Positions 8,975-15,935 are shown, counted from the stretch's first letter. The stretch: DNA of 31,575 nucleotides from CAZDRX01 sp964508225 (GCA_964508225.1 CAZDRX010000015.1:1-31575), one strand, 5' to 3'. A program made the numbers and translations. The notes: a model not told the origin generated them from the sequence alone.

Positions 8975-9078
8975 TTGCAGGGTGAATTTGATTGTCGTAT
9001 CATCTCGTTAAGAGGTTTGAAGGCCATGTGTTTTCGAATCTCGAGATGGACAGCGAGAATTCTCACTACCCATCCTTG

Positions 9079-9105
9079 CTTTTTCTCCGGTACTAGGGGA
9101 AAAAG
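9079..9105. terminator. Hairpin downstream of glmS, possible terminator
   Basis: CTTTTTCTCC and GGGGAAAAAG form a 10-bp stem with one G-U pair and a 7-nt loop, about 105 nt past the glmS stop. A T run lies within the stem rather than after it, so terminator activity is uncertain. Confidence 0.35.
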
Positions 9106-9224
9106 TAAGATGATTTTACTCGAGTATAAAGGAGTCGGGGATGTTTTGTGTATTAAAGTAGACTTTTGCTCGAGAAGATTTCCCTCGAGCACATTGTTGA
9201 GGAATTGGAGTCTTTTGATCTAAT

Positions 9225-9254
9225 GCCACTTCTTTGTCGTGCCAAAGAAGTGGC
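9225..9254. repeat. 11-bp-arm inverted repeat
   Basis: GCCACTTCTTT (9225-9235) and AAAGAAGTGGC (9244-9254) pair perfectly around an 8-nt loop. No T run follows on either strand, so it is not a typical terminator. It lies on the downstream side of the AT-rich two-gene patch. Confidence 0.7.
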
Positions 9255-9269
9255 GCAAGAAAGGCGTGT

Positions 9270-9317
9270 GCGCTTCAGAACTCGCGCGACTGCAGTCGCG
9301 CTTCGAACATGAAGCGC
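9270..9317. repeat. Nested palindrome (18-bp core inside 8-bp arms)
   Basis: A perfect 18-bp palindrome GCGCGACTGCAGTCGCGC (9284-9301) is enclosed by the outer arms GCGCTTCA (9270-9277) and TGAAGCGC (9310-9317). Together with the repeat at 9225-9254 it forms a structured block next to the AT-rich two-gene patch. Confidence 0.75.
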
Positions 9318-9364
9318 AATCTCTGGTGTGAGATTTCGTGCGAATCGATTAAGGACAACCAAAA

Positions 9365-9742
9365 TTAACCAGCACCAAGCGCTTTGAGGATCATGCCCGT
9401 TACAACTCCACCAAGTACTACTGCAATGAGGTTGGTAAATGCCCAGAGAAGCACTAGATTTGTCCTCTTTATGTTATGGGCCTTTACAACTTTTTCTGCT
9501 CTGTTATCGACTTTATTCAGAAAGTGTTCTCCCTTCAAAAACTCATTAAAGAGAGTTGTAATTCTGTTTCGAAATGTATCAGTCGCCATTCTTTCGTTGA
9601 ACTGCTCCTCAAACCACTTCCTCATTTTTGTTTCCTCTGTGCGTGTCTCCACTCCCCTCAATCGTTGGTTGATTGGGTCAATTTGCGTCTCCTGTATGTG
9701 TGTGGAGATCTCTTCAAGCTTCTCCTTTTTGCTTGGTGCCAT
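9365..9742 (-). CDS. Small coiled-coil protein with one C-terminal membrane segment
   Basis: 125 residues and no family I recognise. The first 70 or so residues are charged and helical (KKEKLEEISTHIQETQIDPI, then TRTEETKMRKWFEEQFNERM), suggesting a cytoplasmic coiled coil. Residues about 95-122 (NLVLLWAFTNLIAVVLGGVV) form one transmembrane segment near the C-terminus, so this looks like a tail-anchored or single-pass protein. Its start overlaps the end of the preceding RHH-like gene by 29 nt, so the two are made from one mRNA. Codon and base composition are AT-richer than in neighbours, pointing to acquired DNA. Confidence 0.75.
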   Translation of the reverse strand: MAPSKKEKLEEISTHIQETQIDPINQRLRGVETRTEETKMRKWFEEQFNERMATDTFRNRITTLFNEFLKGEHFLNKVDNRAEKVVKAHNIKRTNLVLLWAFTNLIAVVLGGVVTGMILKALGAG

Positions 9743-9977
9743 CCTTTGGGGGAGTAATTACAAGTCTAACAGTCGTTCCGTCCGGCTTCTGAACACTTAC
9801 ATCTCCGTCTTTGACAGCATTCAGAAGCGAAAGTGACATCGAGAGAATCTCTTTTGTAGATTCGACGTTATAATGATTCATCAGGCTGCGAAGCAACTCT
9901 GCCGCGCCGTTTGTTATTGTTATCTCAAAGGAGTCCTGACCATTCGATGATGTAGTAGCTGTATCCGTGATGGGCAT
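9714..9977 (-). CDS. Ribbon-helix-helix-like small protein (putative DNA-binding/antitoxin-like)
   Basis: 87 residues from the ATG at 9977. A longer frame back to 10085 is rejected: it would translate a palindrome, and a TACACT -10 box lies 6 nt before the 9977 ATG, predicting a leaderless mRNA. The core SFEITITNGAAELLRSLMNH, then NVESTKEILSMSLSLLNAV, has the strand-helix-helix layout of ribbon-helix-helix proteins, followed by a hairpin (VSVQKPDGTTVRLVI) common in such small regulators. First gene of a two-gene unit with a membrane protein, in AT-rich DNA. An antitoxin-like role is a guess from gene order; the fold assignment is moderate. Confidence 0.65.
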   Translation of the reverse strand: MPITDTATTSSNGQDSFEITITNGAAELLRSLMNHYNVESTKEILSMSLSLLNAVKDGDVSVQKPDGTTVRLVITPPKDGTKQKGEA

Positions 9978-9983
9978 AAGTGC

Positions 9984-9989
9984 AGTGTA
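9984..9989 (-). promoter_or_regulatory. -10 box of the RHH/membrane-protein unit (TACACT)
   Basis: TACACT preceded by TTG on the minus strand, 6 nt upstream of the ATG at 9977; predicts a leaderless transcript. Confidence 0.5.
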
Positions 9990-10027
9990 CAACAGGCCTA
10001 TGAGCAATGCATCAAGTGATTTAGAAC

Positions 10028-10061
10028 GCGGCGAAGGCAAGCTCCGCTTGCCTGGAGCCGC
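10028..10061. repeat. Two-tier inverted repeat upstream of the RHH gene
   Basis: Outer arms GCGGC/GCCGC (10028-10032, 10057-10061) enclose inner arms AGGCAAGC/GCTTGCCT (10035-10042, 10046-10053) with a 3-nt loop. It resembles REP-type palindromes and marks the other side of the AT-rich patch. Confidence 0.7.
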
Positions 10062-10084
10062 CACCTTGCCGGAAGGATGGTTCA

Positions 10085-10113
10085 CGGAAGGAAACCCGGA
10101 GGGTTGCCTTCCG
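10085..10113 (-). terminator. Hairpin directly after the FtsI-type gene
   Basis: CGGAAGG/CCTTCCG plus AACCC/GGGTT form a long stem with one internal mismatch and a 3-nt loop, starting 1 nt past the FtsI stop on the minus strand. It has no T run, so it could stabilise the 3' end, act as a weak terminator, or be a repetitive palindrome paired with 10028-10061. Confidence 0.5.
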
Positions 10114-10114
10114 T

Positions 10115-12658
10115 CTACTTTTCATCCGGCGGAATGCCGTAATACTCGAAGAGGAACTGTGCGATGTCCTTGAAGAGCGGTGCCGCTGACTTGGAACCGA
10201 AGTCGTCTTTCTTCGGGCGATCCAGCTTCACGAGGATCACAAACCGCGGGTTATCCGCGGGCGCGTAACCGGCGTAGGTCGCGATGGTCGAGCCCGTGCC
10301 GGATTCGTACTTCCCTCCCGGTCCGGCGATCTGCGACGTTCCCGTCTTGCCTGCGATCCGGTGACGCGGCACTTTGCCCGCCTTGGCGAAACCGAACTGC
10401 GCGCTGTGCACGAGCATGGAGGTGATGGTATCGGCAGTCTCCGGCTTGATCACCTGTCCGATGACGAGCGGCTGGGTGCGGTCCACGGTGCCGTCGGCGT
10501 GGTGCACTTCGTCGATGATGGTGGGCTTCACGAGTTTGCCGTCGTTGGCCAGCGCGGCGAAGGCCGAGACCATCTGGATGGGCGTCGCGGTGATTCCCTG
10601 TCCGAAGGCCATGGTCATCACGAGCGCGGGGTTCCACTCGCGCCACGGCTTCAAGTCCCCCGGTTGCTCGTTATCGAGTTCGATGCCTGAAATACGCCCG
10701 AAGCCGAACTGGTCGAGAGCGGCGTGGAAGAGCTTGCGGCCGAGCTTGCGGCTGACGGAGGTCATGCAGGTGTTGATGGAGAAATCGATGCAGTCCACCA
10801 TCGTCACTTTGCCGTAGTACTTGTTGAGGGCGTTCTTGATCGTGAAGACGTCCACCTTCACGGCGCCGGTGTCGTTGTACGGATCGAGCGGAGAGACTTC
10901 CCCCTGATCGATCGCGATGGCCATGGTGATCGGCTTCATGACCGAGCCCGGCTCGTAGACCTCCTGCACGTTGCGGTTCACGTACGAACCGACGCCGATG
11001 TTGTTCTTGTACTTGAGCCATACTCCACGCTTGTCTGTCGGGAAGACCTCGCGGCGGTTGTTGTCGCCGAGGTACATGTAGTACCGCGTGATCGTTTTCA
11101 GGTTATAGAGCACCTCCAGCTCCGCGAGCTTGTCCTGCGTTTCCTTGGAGAGCCGCACACGGCCTTCCGGAGTGATGTCCGGGAGGTATGCCTTCACCAC
11201 GCGCGAGTTGTTCTGCGGGTTATACACTTCCGTCACGATGAGTTTCTCCTGCTGCGGCTGGATGATGATCGCCTCCTTCTGGTAGACCGCCGCATACGAA
11301 TTGTTGTCGAACAGCGGCGCGTTTGCCATCGCGATGATGCGTCCTGTCTTCGGATCCATGATGATCACCTGTCCGCTCTCGGCATCGACCTTCTTCACCA
11401 TCGCATCGAGGAGATCCTCCACTCTGGACTGAATGATGCGGTCGATCGTGAGCGTGATCGTGGAGCCGTCGCGCGGATCGATGAATGTCTGGTCGCCCGA
11501 GATGATCTGTCCGCCGAACGGGTCGCTCACGGAAGCGATGAGACCTTCCTGCCCGCGCAGCGTGGTGTCGTACGTCCTCTCCACACCGTACTGCGGTTCG
11601 CCGAGCGCGTTGATGAAGCCGATGACGTGCGATGCGATGCGCGTGTCAGGATAGAAACGCCAGTGCTGGGGGATGAGCGCGACCGCACGGTACGGATCGT
11701 CCACCTGCGGATTCTTGTGGCCCGCGCGCACTTCTTCGGCGATTTTCTGTTTCGTCTTCGCCGAATACTTTTCCTTGAGTTCGCGGACTTTGCGCGAAAG
11801 TTCGGGCGGAAGCCTGCTCATCACCGGGACGTACCGGAGCGGCCTCTCGATCATGCGCCCCTTCAGCACGCCCGGGTCCATCTCCAGAATCGGCGACAAT
11901 ACACGTGCGATGGCGGAGAGTGCACTCTGATCCACGAGGTCGGGGTTCACGGAGATGAGTTGCTGGCGGTCGTCGACCTGAATGCCCGGGATCGCGAGTT
12001 TGGCGACATCGGCGAGCTGCTTCTTGTTCGATCCGTACCGGAGCGGCACGAACGTGACGGTCTGCTCGCGGATGCGGTTCTCGATGTAGCGGGCGTACTG
12101 GCGACGGATCTCCGTGATGTCGGGAATGGCACCGGTGCCCGTGTGGATGGCAAGCGCTCCGGTGAGCATGCTGATCGTGAGCCCCGATCCCGCCCCCGTT
12201 TCCTGTGTCTCCACGGAACTCATCGGGTCGAACGCGGACTTGTAGAACTGGTTCAGTTCGTTCGGACACGACGGGAACCCTTCGCGGCAGAGTGAGTCGA
12301 ACTCCGGTGTCACGAGAATCTGCGCGAGTTCATCCGCCACTTCCGCGTGACCGCTCTTGATGACGAGCGGGTCGATGTAGAGGAGATCGAGCGTCGTGTT
12401 TGTCGCAAGCAGGCTCGTGTCCCCCGTCTTTGAGTCCCGGCTCAGGATCTCACCGCGCTTGGCGGAGAGCACCACGCCGCCGTACTGCTGCTCCTGCGCC
12501 CGCCTGTGGTACTCGTCCCCTTTCATGATCTGCAGCTCGATGAGGCGTCCCACGATGATGAGCACGACGAACAGCAGGATGCCGTGCAACACGATGATCC
12601 GGCGCTCGAACGAGCGACGCTTCTGGGTTTCGGAGAGAGAGCCGTGCCTCGCTATCAC
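10115..12658 (-). CDS. ftsI: FtsI-type class B penicillin-binding protein (peptidoglycan transpeptidase)
   Basis: Membrane-anchored transpeptidase that crosslinks septal or sidewall peptidoglycan. 847 residues from a GTG start at 12658. One N-terminal membrane helix (about residues 22-40, GILLFVVLIIVGRLIELQI) is followed by a pedestal/dimerisation domain and the transpeptidase domain: SxxK PGSVMK with Ser572 and Lys575, SxN as SIN at 627-629, and KTG at 771-773. It is much longer than E. coli FtsI (588), in part because about 115 residues separate the APLFDNNSY block (near 447) from the active serine, where E. coli has far fewer. FtsI rather than PBP2 is favoured by overall motif style. A six-codon minicistron overlaps its start. 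Confidence 0.93.
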   Translation of the reverse strand: MIARHGSLSETQKRRSFERRIIVLHGILLFVVLIIVGRLIELQIMKGDEYHRRAQEQQYGGVVLSAKRGEILSRDSKTGDTSLLATNTTLDLLYIDPLVIKSGHAEVADELAQILVTPEFDSLCREGFPSCPNELNQFYKSAFDPMSSVETQETGAGSGLTISMLTGALAIHTGTGAIPDITEIRRQYARYIENRIREQTVTFVPLRYGSNKKQLADVAKLAIPGIQVDDRQQLISVNPDLVDQSALSAIARVLSPILEMDPGVLKGRMIERPLRYVPVMSRLPPELSRKVRELKEKYSAKTKQKIAEEVRAGHKNPQVDDPYRAVALIPQHWRFYPDTRIASHVIGFINALGEPQYGVERTYDTTLRGQEGLIASVSDPFGGQIISGDQTFIDPRDGSTITLTIDRIIQSRVEDLLDAMVKKVDAESGQVIIMDPKTGRIIAMANAPLFDNNSYAAVYQKEAIIIQPQQEKLIVTEVYNPQNNSRVVKAYLPDITPEGRVRLSKETQDKLAELEVLYNLKTITRYYMYLGDNNRREVFPTDKRGVWLKYKNNIGVGSYVNRNVQEVYEPGSVMKPITMAIAIDQGEVSPLDPYNDTGAVKVDVFTIKNALNKYYGKVTMVDCIDFSINTCMTSVSRKLGRKLFHAALDQFGFGRISGIELDNEQPGDLKPWREWNPALVMTMAFGQGITATPIQMVSAFAALANDGKLVKPTIIDEVHHADGTVDRTQPLVIGQVIKPETADTITSMLVHSAQFGFAKAGKVPRHRIAGKTGTSQIAGPGGKYESGTGSTIATYAGYAPADNPRFVILVKLDRPKKDDFGSKSAAPLFKDIAQFLFEYYGIPPDEK

Positions 12659-12675
12659 CGGACAGGGGGAATCAT
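12655..12675 (-). CDS. Putative six-codon leader minicistron overlapping the ftsI start
   Basis: ATG ATT CCC CCT GTC CGG TGA starts at 12675 and its TGA overlaps the GTG start of ftsI (GTGA). A TAGAAT -10 box lies 9 nt before its ATG, so it would be the first, nearly leaderless, cistron and could deliver ribosomes to the weak GTG start by coupling. Seen only as sequence; whether it is translated is unknown. Confidence 0.35.
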   Translation of the reverse strand: MIPPVR

Positions 12676-12684
12676 GAGGTTTGT

Positions 12685-12690
12685 ATTCTA
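12685..12690 (-). promoter_or_regulatory. Putative -10 of ftsI (TAGAAT)
   Basis: TAGAAT on the minus strand in the 34-bp gap between purA and ftsI, 9 nt before the minicistron ATG and 26 nt before the ftsI GTG. Confidence 0.45.
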
Positions 12691-12692
12691 CC

Positions 12693-13922
12693 CTACCGGA
12701 CGATCATGTCCTCACGGGCTTGTCCGGTACCGATGAGACGTACGGGAACGCCCGTCGCCTTCTCGATGAAGAGCACGTAGTCCTGCGCCGCCTTCGGGAG
12801 ATTCTTCCACTCGCGGATGCCCGCGGTCGAGGTTTTCCATCCGGTGAGCTGCGTGTAGATCACGGAACCGTCGTCGTTGATTCCTGTTCCGACCGGAATC
12901 GTGTCTTCCTCGTCGAGCACGTCGAGCTTCGTCAGGTTGAAGCATGTGAAGCCGTTGATGAACGCTGCATTCACAAGATCGGGAACGTGCAACCAGCCGC
13001 AGCGCCGCGGACGACCGGTCGTCGAGCCGTATTCCCCTCCCCTCTTCCGGAGCCGCTCGCCGCGCTCGCCTTCATCCTCCGTCGGGAAGCCGCCGCCGCC
13101 GACCCGCGTGCAGTACGCTTTCGCGACACCGATGCAGGATGCGAGGATCCTCGGCGGAAGGCCGAGACCCTGCAGCGCCCCCGCGGCCGTCGTGAAGCTG
13201 CTCGTGACGTACGGGTATGTACCGTGATCGAGATCGAGGAGTGTTGCCTGTGCGCCTTCGATGAGGATGGTTTTCTTCTCCGCGATGAATCCGCGCATGA
13301 GTTCCGTCTGTGAGCCGACGATGCAGGAGCGGAGTGCATTGTTCGCCTTCATCACATTGCTGACTTCCGTCGCAACGTCCACCGTGACTCCGTACATCGA
13401 TTTCGCGTGGCGTGCGCGCTCCTCGAGCGCGGACGTCAGGTCTCCGGAGATGTCACCGATACGGATGCCCGTGCGGGCGGCTTTGTCCATGTATGCGGGT
13501 CCGATGCCCCGTTTCGTCGTACCGACGGCCGTGCTCCTCTGCTCTTCGATTGCACCGTCTATCGCCTTGTGGAAATCGAAGAGGACATGCGCGGCGGGAG
13601 AAATGAGGAGGCGCGGGATCAGATCAATGCCCGCATCTTTGAGCGTCCTGATCTCCTCGAGCAGGGTCGGGAGGTGGATCACCATGCCGGAGCCGAGCAC
13701 GACGGGCTTCCCCTCGTGCAGGCAGCCCGCGGGAAGAAGGTGGAACACATGCTTCTTGCCTCCGACAACGATCGTGTGCCCGGCGTTCGCACCGCCGCAC
13801 GCACGCGCGATCACGTCGAACTCCGCGCCCAGAATGTCCGTGACCTTTCCCTTTCCTTCATCCCCCCACTGGGCTCCGATGATCGCCGTCACAGACCCAA
13901 GATCCTTGAGGAGCTTTTTCAT
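12693..13922 (-). CDS. purA: Adenylosuccinate synthetase
   Basis: Joins IMP and aspartate using GTP to give adenylosuccinate, the first committed step to AMP. The 409-residue protein has the phosphate-binding loop GAQWGDEGKGKVTD near the N-terminus, GGANAGHT, the TTKRGIGPAY block, the GTYPYVTSS region and TTGRPRRCGW, all diagnostic. Length is close to the usual 420-430. The promoter is an extended -10 (TGG-TATGCT) ending 6 nt before the ATG, predicting leaderless expression separate from the upstream prmC remnant. In a reduced genome it may serve nucleotide salvage from IMP rather than full de novo synthesis. Confidence 0.97.
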   Translation of the reverse strand: MKKLLKDLGSVTAIIGAQWGDEGKGKVTDILGAEFDVIARACGGANAGHTIVVGGKKHVFHLLPAGCLHEGKPVVLGSGMVIHLPTLLEEIRTLKDAGIDLIPRLLISPAAHVLFDFHKAIDGAIEEQRSTAVGTTKRGIGPAYMDKAARTGIRIGDISGDLTSALEERARHAKSMYGVTVDVATEVSNVMKANNALRSCIVGSQTELMRGFIAEKKTILIEGAQATLLDLDHGTYPYVTSSFTTAAGALQGLGLPPRILASCIGVAKAYCTRVGGGGFPTEDEGERGERLRKRGGEYGSTTGRPRRCGWLHVPDLVNAAFINGFTCFNLTKLDVLDEEDTIPVGTGINDDGSVIYTQLTGWKTSTAGIREWKNLPKAAQDYVLFIEKATGVPVRLIGTGQAREDMIVR

Positions 13923-13928
13923 ACCGCG

Positions 13929-13937
13929 AGCATACCA
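13929..13937 (-). promoter_or_regulatory. Extended -10 of purA (TGG-TATGCT), leaderless type
   Basis: On the minus strand TGGTATGCT ends 6 nt before the purA ATG at 13922, in the 24-bp gap after prmC. Transcription is predicted to start at or next to the A of the ATG. Confidence 0.6.
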
Positions 13938-13946
13938 AAGGAGTCT

Positions 13947-14630
13947 TCAGGCGAGAAGCTCCTCCACCGTCTCCGCCTGATCGGCGCGGATCTCGAGGAT
14001 GATCCCCGCGCAGGCGGTGTTCGCCTTTGCGGCTTTCACGAGCGGCACCGTCACATCGAGCCCTGTTTCCCCGCCGAAGAGTGCGAGATGCGGCTCGAAG
14101 TCGCGCACGCCCTTCTCCAGATTCTCATCGGACGGAATGTACGGCGGGTTGGAGACGACGAGGAACGGACGCGTCATCTGACGGACGAATGCGATGCCGT
14201 CTCCCTCTGCGAACGTAATGCGGTCATCGGTACCGTGACTCTGCGCGTTCGCCTTCGCGATCTTCAGTGCGTCAGGCGAGAGATCAACCGCTGCCATCTC
14301 CTGCGTCACGCCTTCTTTCACCAGCGTGATCGCGATGATGCCGCTCCCCGTACCGATGTCCACGATCACCTCCGCTGGCATCGGGTGGAGCGGAGCGGAG
14401 AGAATCACGATCCCCGTGTCGGCCTCCGTCACTCTCTTCTCCGGCTTCTTCAGAAAGAGCAGGGTTTCCTTGATGAGTGTCTCCGTCGACGGTCTCGGAA
14501 TGAGGACGCCCTTCGAGACACTGAACGTGCGTCCGTAGAATTCCTTTTCGCCCGTGATGTACGCGACGGGCTCTCCGGACTTCCTCCGTTCCATCGCCGA
14601 ACGGACTTCTGCTTCGTTAAACCGCTCCAT
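13947..14630 (-). CDS. prmC: PrmC-like release-factor glutamine methyltransferase, catalytic part (split gene)
   Basis: The family methylates the Gln of the GGQ motif in release factors RF1 and RF2. This 227-residue frame carries RRKSGEPVAYITGEKEFYG, the SAM-binding motif DIGTGSG (91-97) and the substrate motif NPPYIP (161-166). The N-terminal helical domain is absent from this frame but is encoded directly upstream in the same frame, separated by a single TAA at 14637-14639 (see the next entry). The ATG at 14630 lies three codons after that stop. The C-terminus also ends early: after LEIRADQAETVEELLA the last strand and about 25 residues of the family are missing, and neither alternative frame restores them. 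An insert of about 20 residues precedes the SAM motif. Confidence 0.85.
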   Translation of the reverse strand: MERFNEAEVRSAMERRKSGEPVAYITGEKEFYGRTFSVSKGVLIPRPSTETLIKETLLFLKKPEKRVTEADTGIVILSAPLHPMPAEVIVDIGTGSGIIAITLVKEGVTQEMAAVDLSPDALKIAKANAQSHGTDDRITFAEGDGIAFVRQMTRPFLVVSNPPYIPSDENLEKGVRDFEPHLALFGGETGLDVTVPLVKAAKANTACAGIILEIRADQAETVEELLA

Positions 14631-14636
14631 CGTCTC

Positions 14637-14747
14637 TTATTCATTTTCGATCAGCCAGCTGCGCGGACGCTCGTAGAGGTGCGAGAGCAATACCTCGGCG
14701 TCGAGGCGCGAGATGCCGGAGCGGGCGATGGCTTCCCTGATGGTCAT
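14637..14747 (-). CDS. prmC: N-terminal piece of PrmC, ended by an in-frame TAA
   Basis: 36 codons beginning MTIREAIARSGISRLDAEVL and ending RPRSWLIENE, then TAA. This is the N-terminal helical domain of PrmC (E. coli: RRDAEILLEHVTGRGRTFIL). Reading past the TAA in the same frame gives ETMERFNEAEVRSAMERRKS and so on, colinear with intact PrmC proteins, so one stop codon and no frameshift divides the gene. I chose the ATG at 14747: it matches the family start, and TACCAT preceded by TG lies 7 nt upstream (14755-14760), whereas the ATG at 14756 lies inside that box. Too small to annotate without the context. Confidence 0.75.
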   Translation of the reverse strand: MTIREAIARSGISRLDAEVLLSHLYERPRSWLIENE

Positions 14748-14754
14748 GCCCTGC

Positions 14755-14762
14755 ATGGTACA
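14755..14762 (-). promoter_or_regulatory. Putative -10 of prmC (TG-TACCAT), leaderless type
   Basis: TACCAT with TG directly upstream on the minus strand, 7 nt before the ATG at 14747. It lies in the 38-bp divergent gap with the glycosyltransferase gene, partly overlapping the opposite-facing TACACT box at 14759-14764. Confidence 0.4.
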
Positions 14763-14785
14763 CTGAAGTCACTTTCCCCCTTCGG

Positions 14786-15871
14786 ATGGCTTTGGTCGGC
14801 ATCGATTGCCGTTTCGGCTCGACACTCGGAGGACTCGGCACCTACTCGCGCCACCTCGTCGCATCACTCGTGCAGCGCAGCGACCCTTGGTCGTATGTTC
14901 TCTTCGTCGATGATGCACAGGCCGAGTGGCTCAGGACGCTTCCGCGCGCATCGGTGAAGATCGTCGAGGCGCCTTTTCCGCATTACTCGTTTCAGGAACA
15001 GTTCGAGTTCCCCAATCTCATTCAGGACAACGAGCCCGATCTCCTCCTCTTTCCGCACTTCAACGTTCCCCTCTCGTGCACCGTCCCCTTCATCTGCACC
15101 GTGCACGATCTCATTCTTCACCGGTTTCCGAATGAGTCGAGCCTGATCAAGCGTCTTGCGTACCGCTTCGTCCTCCGGCAGGCGCTCGGACGTGCGAGAG
15201 CCGTCACCACGGTGAGCGACTTTACGAAGTCCGATCTTCACGCGGTCTACGGTTCGGTGTTCGATGACAAAGTCTCCGTCGTCTACCCCGGGGTCTCCCC
15301 TCTCTTCACCGCGCAATCGCAGGAGAAGCTCCACGCAGCGACACTGAAGCACCGTCTCGATCACCCCTACTTCCTCTACGTCGGCAACTGCAAGGAGCAC
15401 AAGAACGTGCCGGTCCTCATCGATGCGTTTCGCAGAGCCGGTCTTCCGGGGATCGAGTTGGTGCTGCTCACCGGCGGCCGCGAGACGGCGCACCTCCGGC
15501 GTACCGAGGGTGTACGTGTGCTCTCGGGTGTGGCGGAGGCCGACATGCCTGCCGTCCTCGGGGCGAGTCTTGGCTGCGTGACGGCGACACTTCTTGAAGG
15601 GTTCTGTCTCCCGCTCATCGAGGCTATGGCCTGTCGCACTCCGGTCCTCGCGACGTGGACAGGGCCGATTCCGGAAGTCTGCGGCGGACACGCGCTCCTC
15701 GCAGAACCGACGGTCAGCGCACTCTCCGAGGGACTCCGCTCCCTTGTCACTGATCCGGTTCACCGCACAGCCAAAAAACTTGATGCTGCAGCTGCGTGGG
15801 CACACTCCTTCACGTGGCAGCGCACGGCGGAGCAGACGGCTGCGCTTCTGCAGGAACATCTGCCCTCCTGA
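14786..15871 (+). CDS. GT4-family glycosyltransferase
   Basis: Predicted GT-B fold sugar transferase using a nucleotide sugar donor, probably for surface polysaccharide or glycolipid. 361 residues. The N-terminal acceptor domain starts VGIDCRFGSTLGGLGTYSRH with the glycine-rich loop; VHDLILHRFP and AVTTVSDFTKSDL are typical of the family. The C-terminal domain has YFLYVGNCKEHKNVPVLIDA and TLLEGFCLPLIEAMACRTPV, the EX7E donor-binding signature. It is divergent from prmC. A TACACT box at 14759-14764 predicts a leader of about 15 nt, C-rich and without a Shine-Dalgarno sequence. The substrate cannot be told from sequence. Confidence 0.93.
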   Translation: MALVGIDCRFGSTLGGLGTYSRHLVASLVQRSDPWSYVLFVDDAQAEWLRTLPRASVKIVEAPFPHYSFQEQFEFPNLIQDNEPDLLLFPHFNVPLSCTVPFICTVHDLILHRFPNESSLIKRLAYRFVLRQALGRARAVTTVSDFTKSDLHAVYGSVFDDKVSVVYPGVSPLFTAQSQEKLHAATLKHRLDHPYFLYVGNCKEHKNVPVLIDAFRRAGLPGIELVLLTGGRETAHLRRTEGVRVLSGVAEADMPAVLGASLGCVTATLLEGFCLPLIEAMACRTPVLATWTGPIPEVCGGHALLAEPTVSALSEGLRSLVTDPVHRTAKKLDAAAAWAHSFTWQRTAEQTAALLQEHLPS

Positions 15872-15873
15872 GG

Positions 15874-15935
15874 CTTCAGGAGAGCCTGACGCTACCTTCC
15901 GGAAGCCTATTTCAGGCTTGCGCGAAGCTTTTTCC
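15874..15935 (+). other. Inverted-repeat-rich gap between glycosyltransferase and rpsP
   Basis: Holds overlapping arms such as AGGCTTC/GAAGCCT and AAGCCT-N5-AGGCTT, ending in GCTTGCGCGAAGCTTTTT, a short stem with a T run. It probably terminates glycosyltransferase transcription before the rpsP promoter, though the best stems are short. Confidence 0.45.

Larger units (their letters stand above)
8975..9364. other. 390-bp non-coding, palindrome-rich region after glmS
   Basis: No convincing gene: the short open frames have no recognisable product. The DNA is AT-richer than its surroundings and holds many symmetric sequences: ATCTCGAGAT (9038-9047), GAGAATTCTC (9055-9064), a 10-bp-arm hairpin at 9079-9105, ACTCGAGT (9118-9125), GCTCGAG-N9-CTCGAGC (9168-9190), an 11-bp-arm hairpin at 9225-9254 and a nested palindrome at 9270-9317. 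It could hold operators, a structured RNA, or the edge of an inserted cassette. Confidence 0.6.

Noticed and set aside
8975..9223. An 82-codon open frame on the plus strand after glmS
   Set aside because: It starts directly at the glmS stop, has an irregular Cys/Arg/Trp-rich product and runs through several palindromes; no sign of a real protein.
10724..12295. A 523-codon open frame on the plus strand opposite ftsI
   Set aside because: It is the mirror of a well-supported gene in G+C-rich DNA; its product is Arg/Asp/His-rich with no recognisable domain. The same holds for long antisense frames opposite the 7TM-ligase unit (21068-23257), purA/prmC (13407-14957), the DUF11 gene (17075-18214) and dnaB.
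14637..14639. TAA read as a sense codon through an altered genetic code
   Set aside because: TAA ends intact genes elsewhere in the window (recA, rpsP, khpA, the 7TM gene), and TGA and TAG do as well, so the standard code applies.
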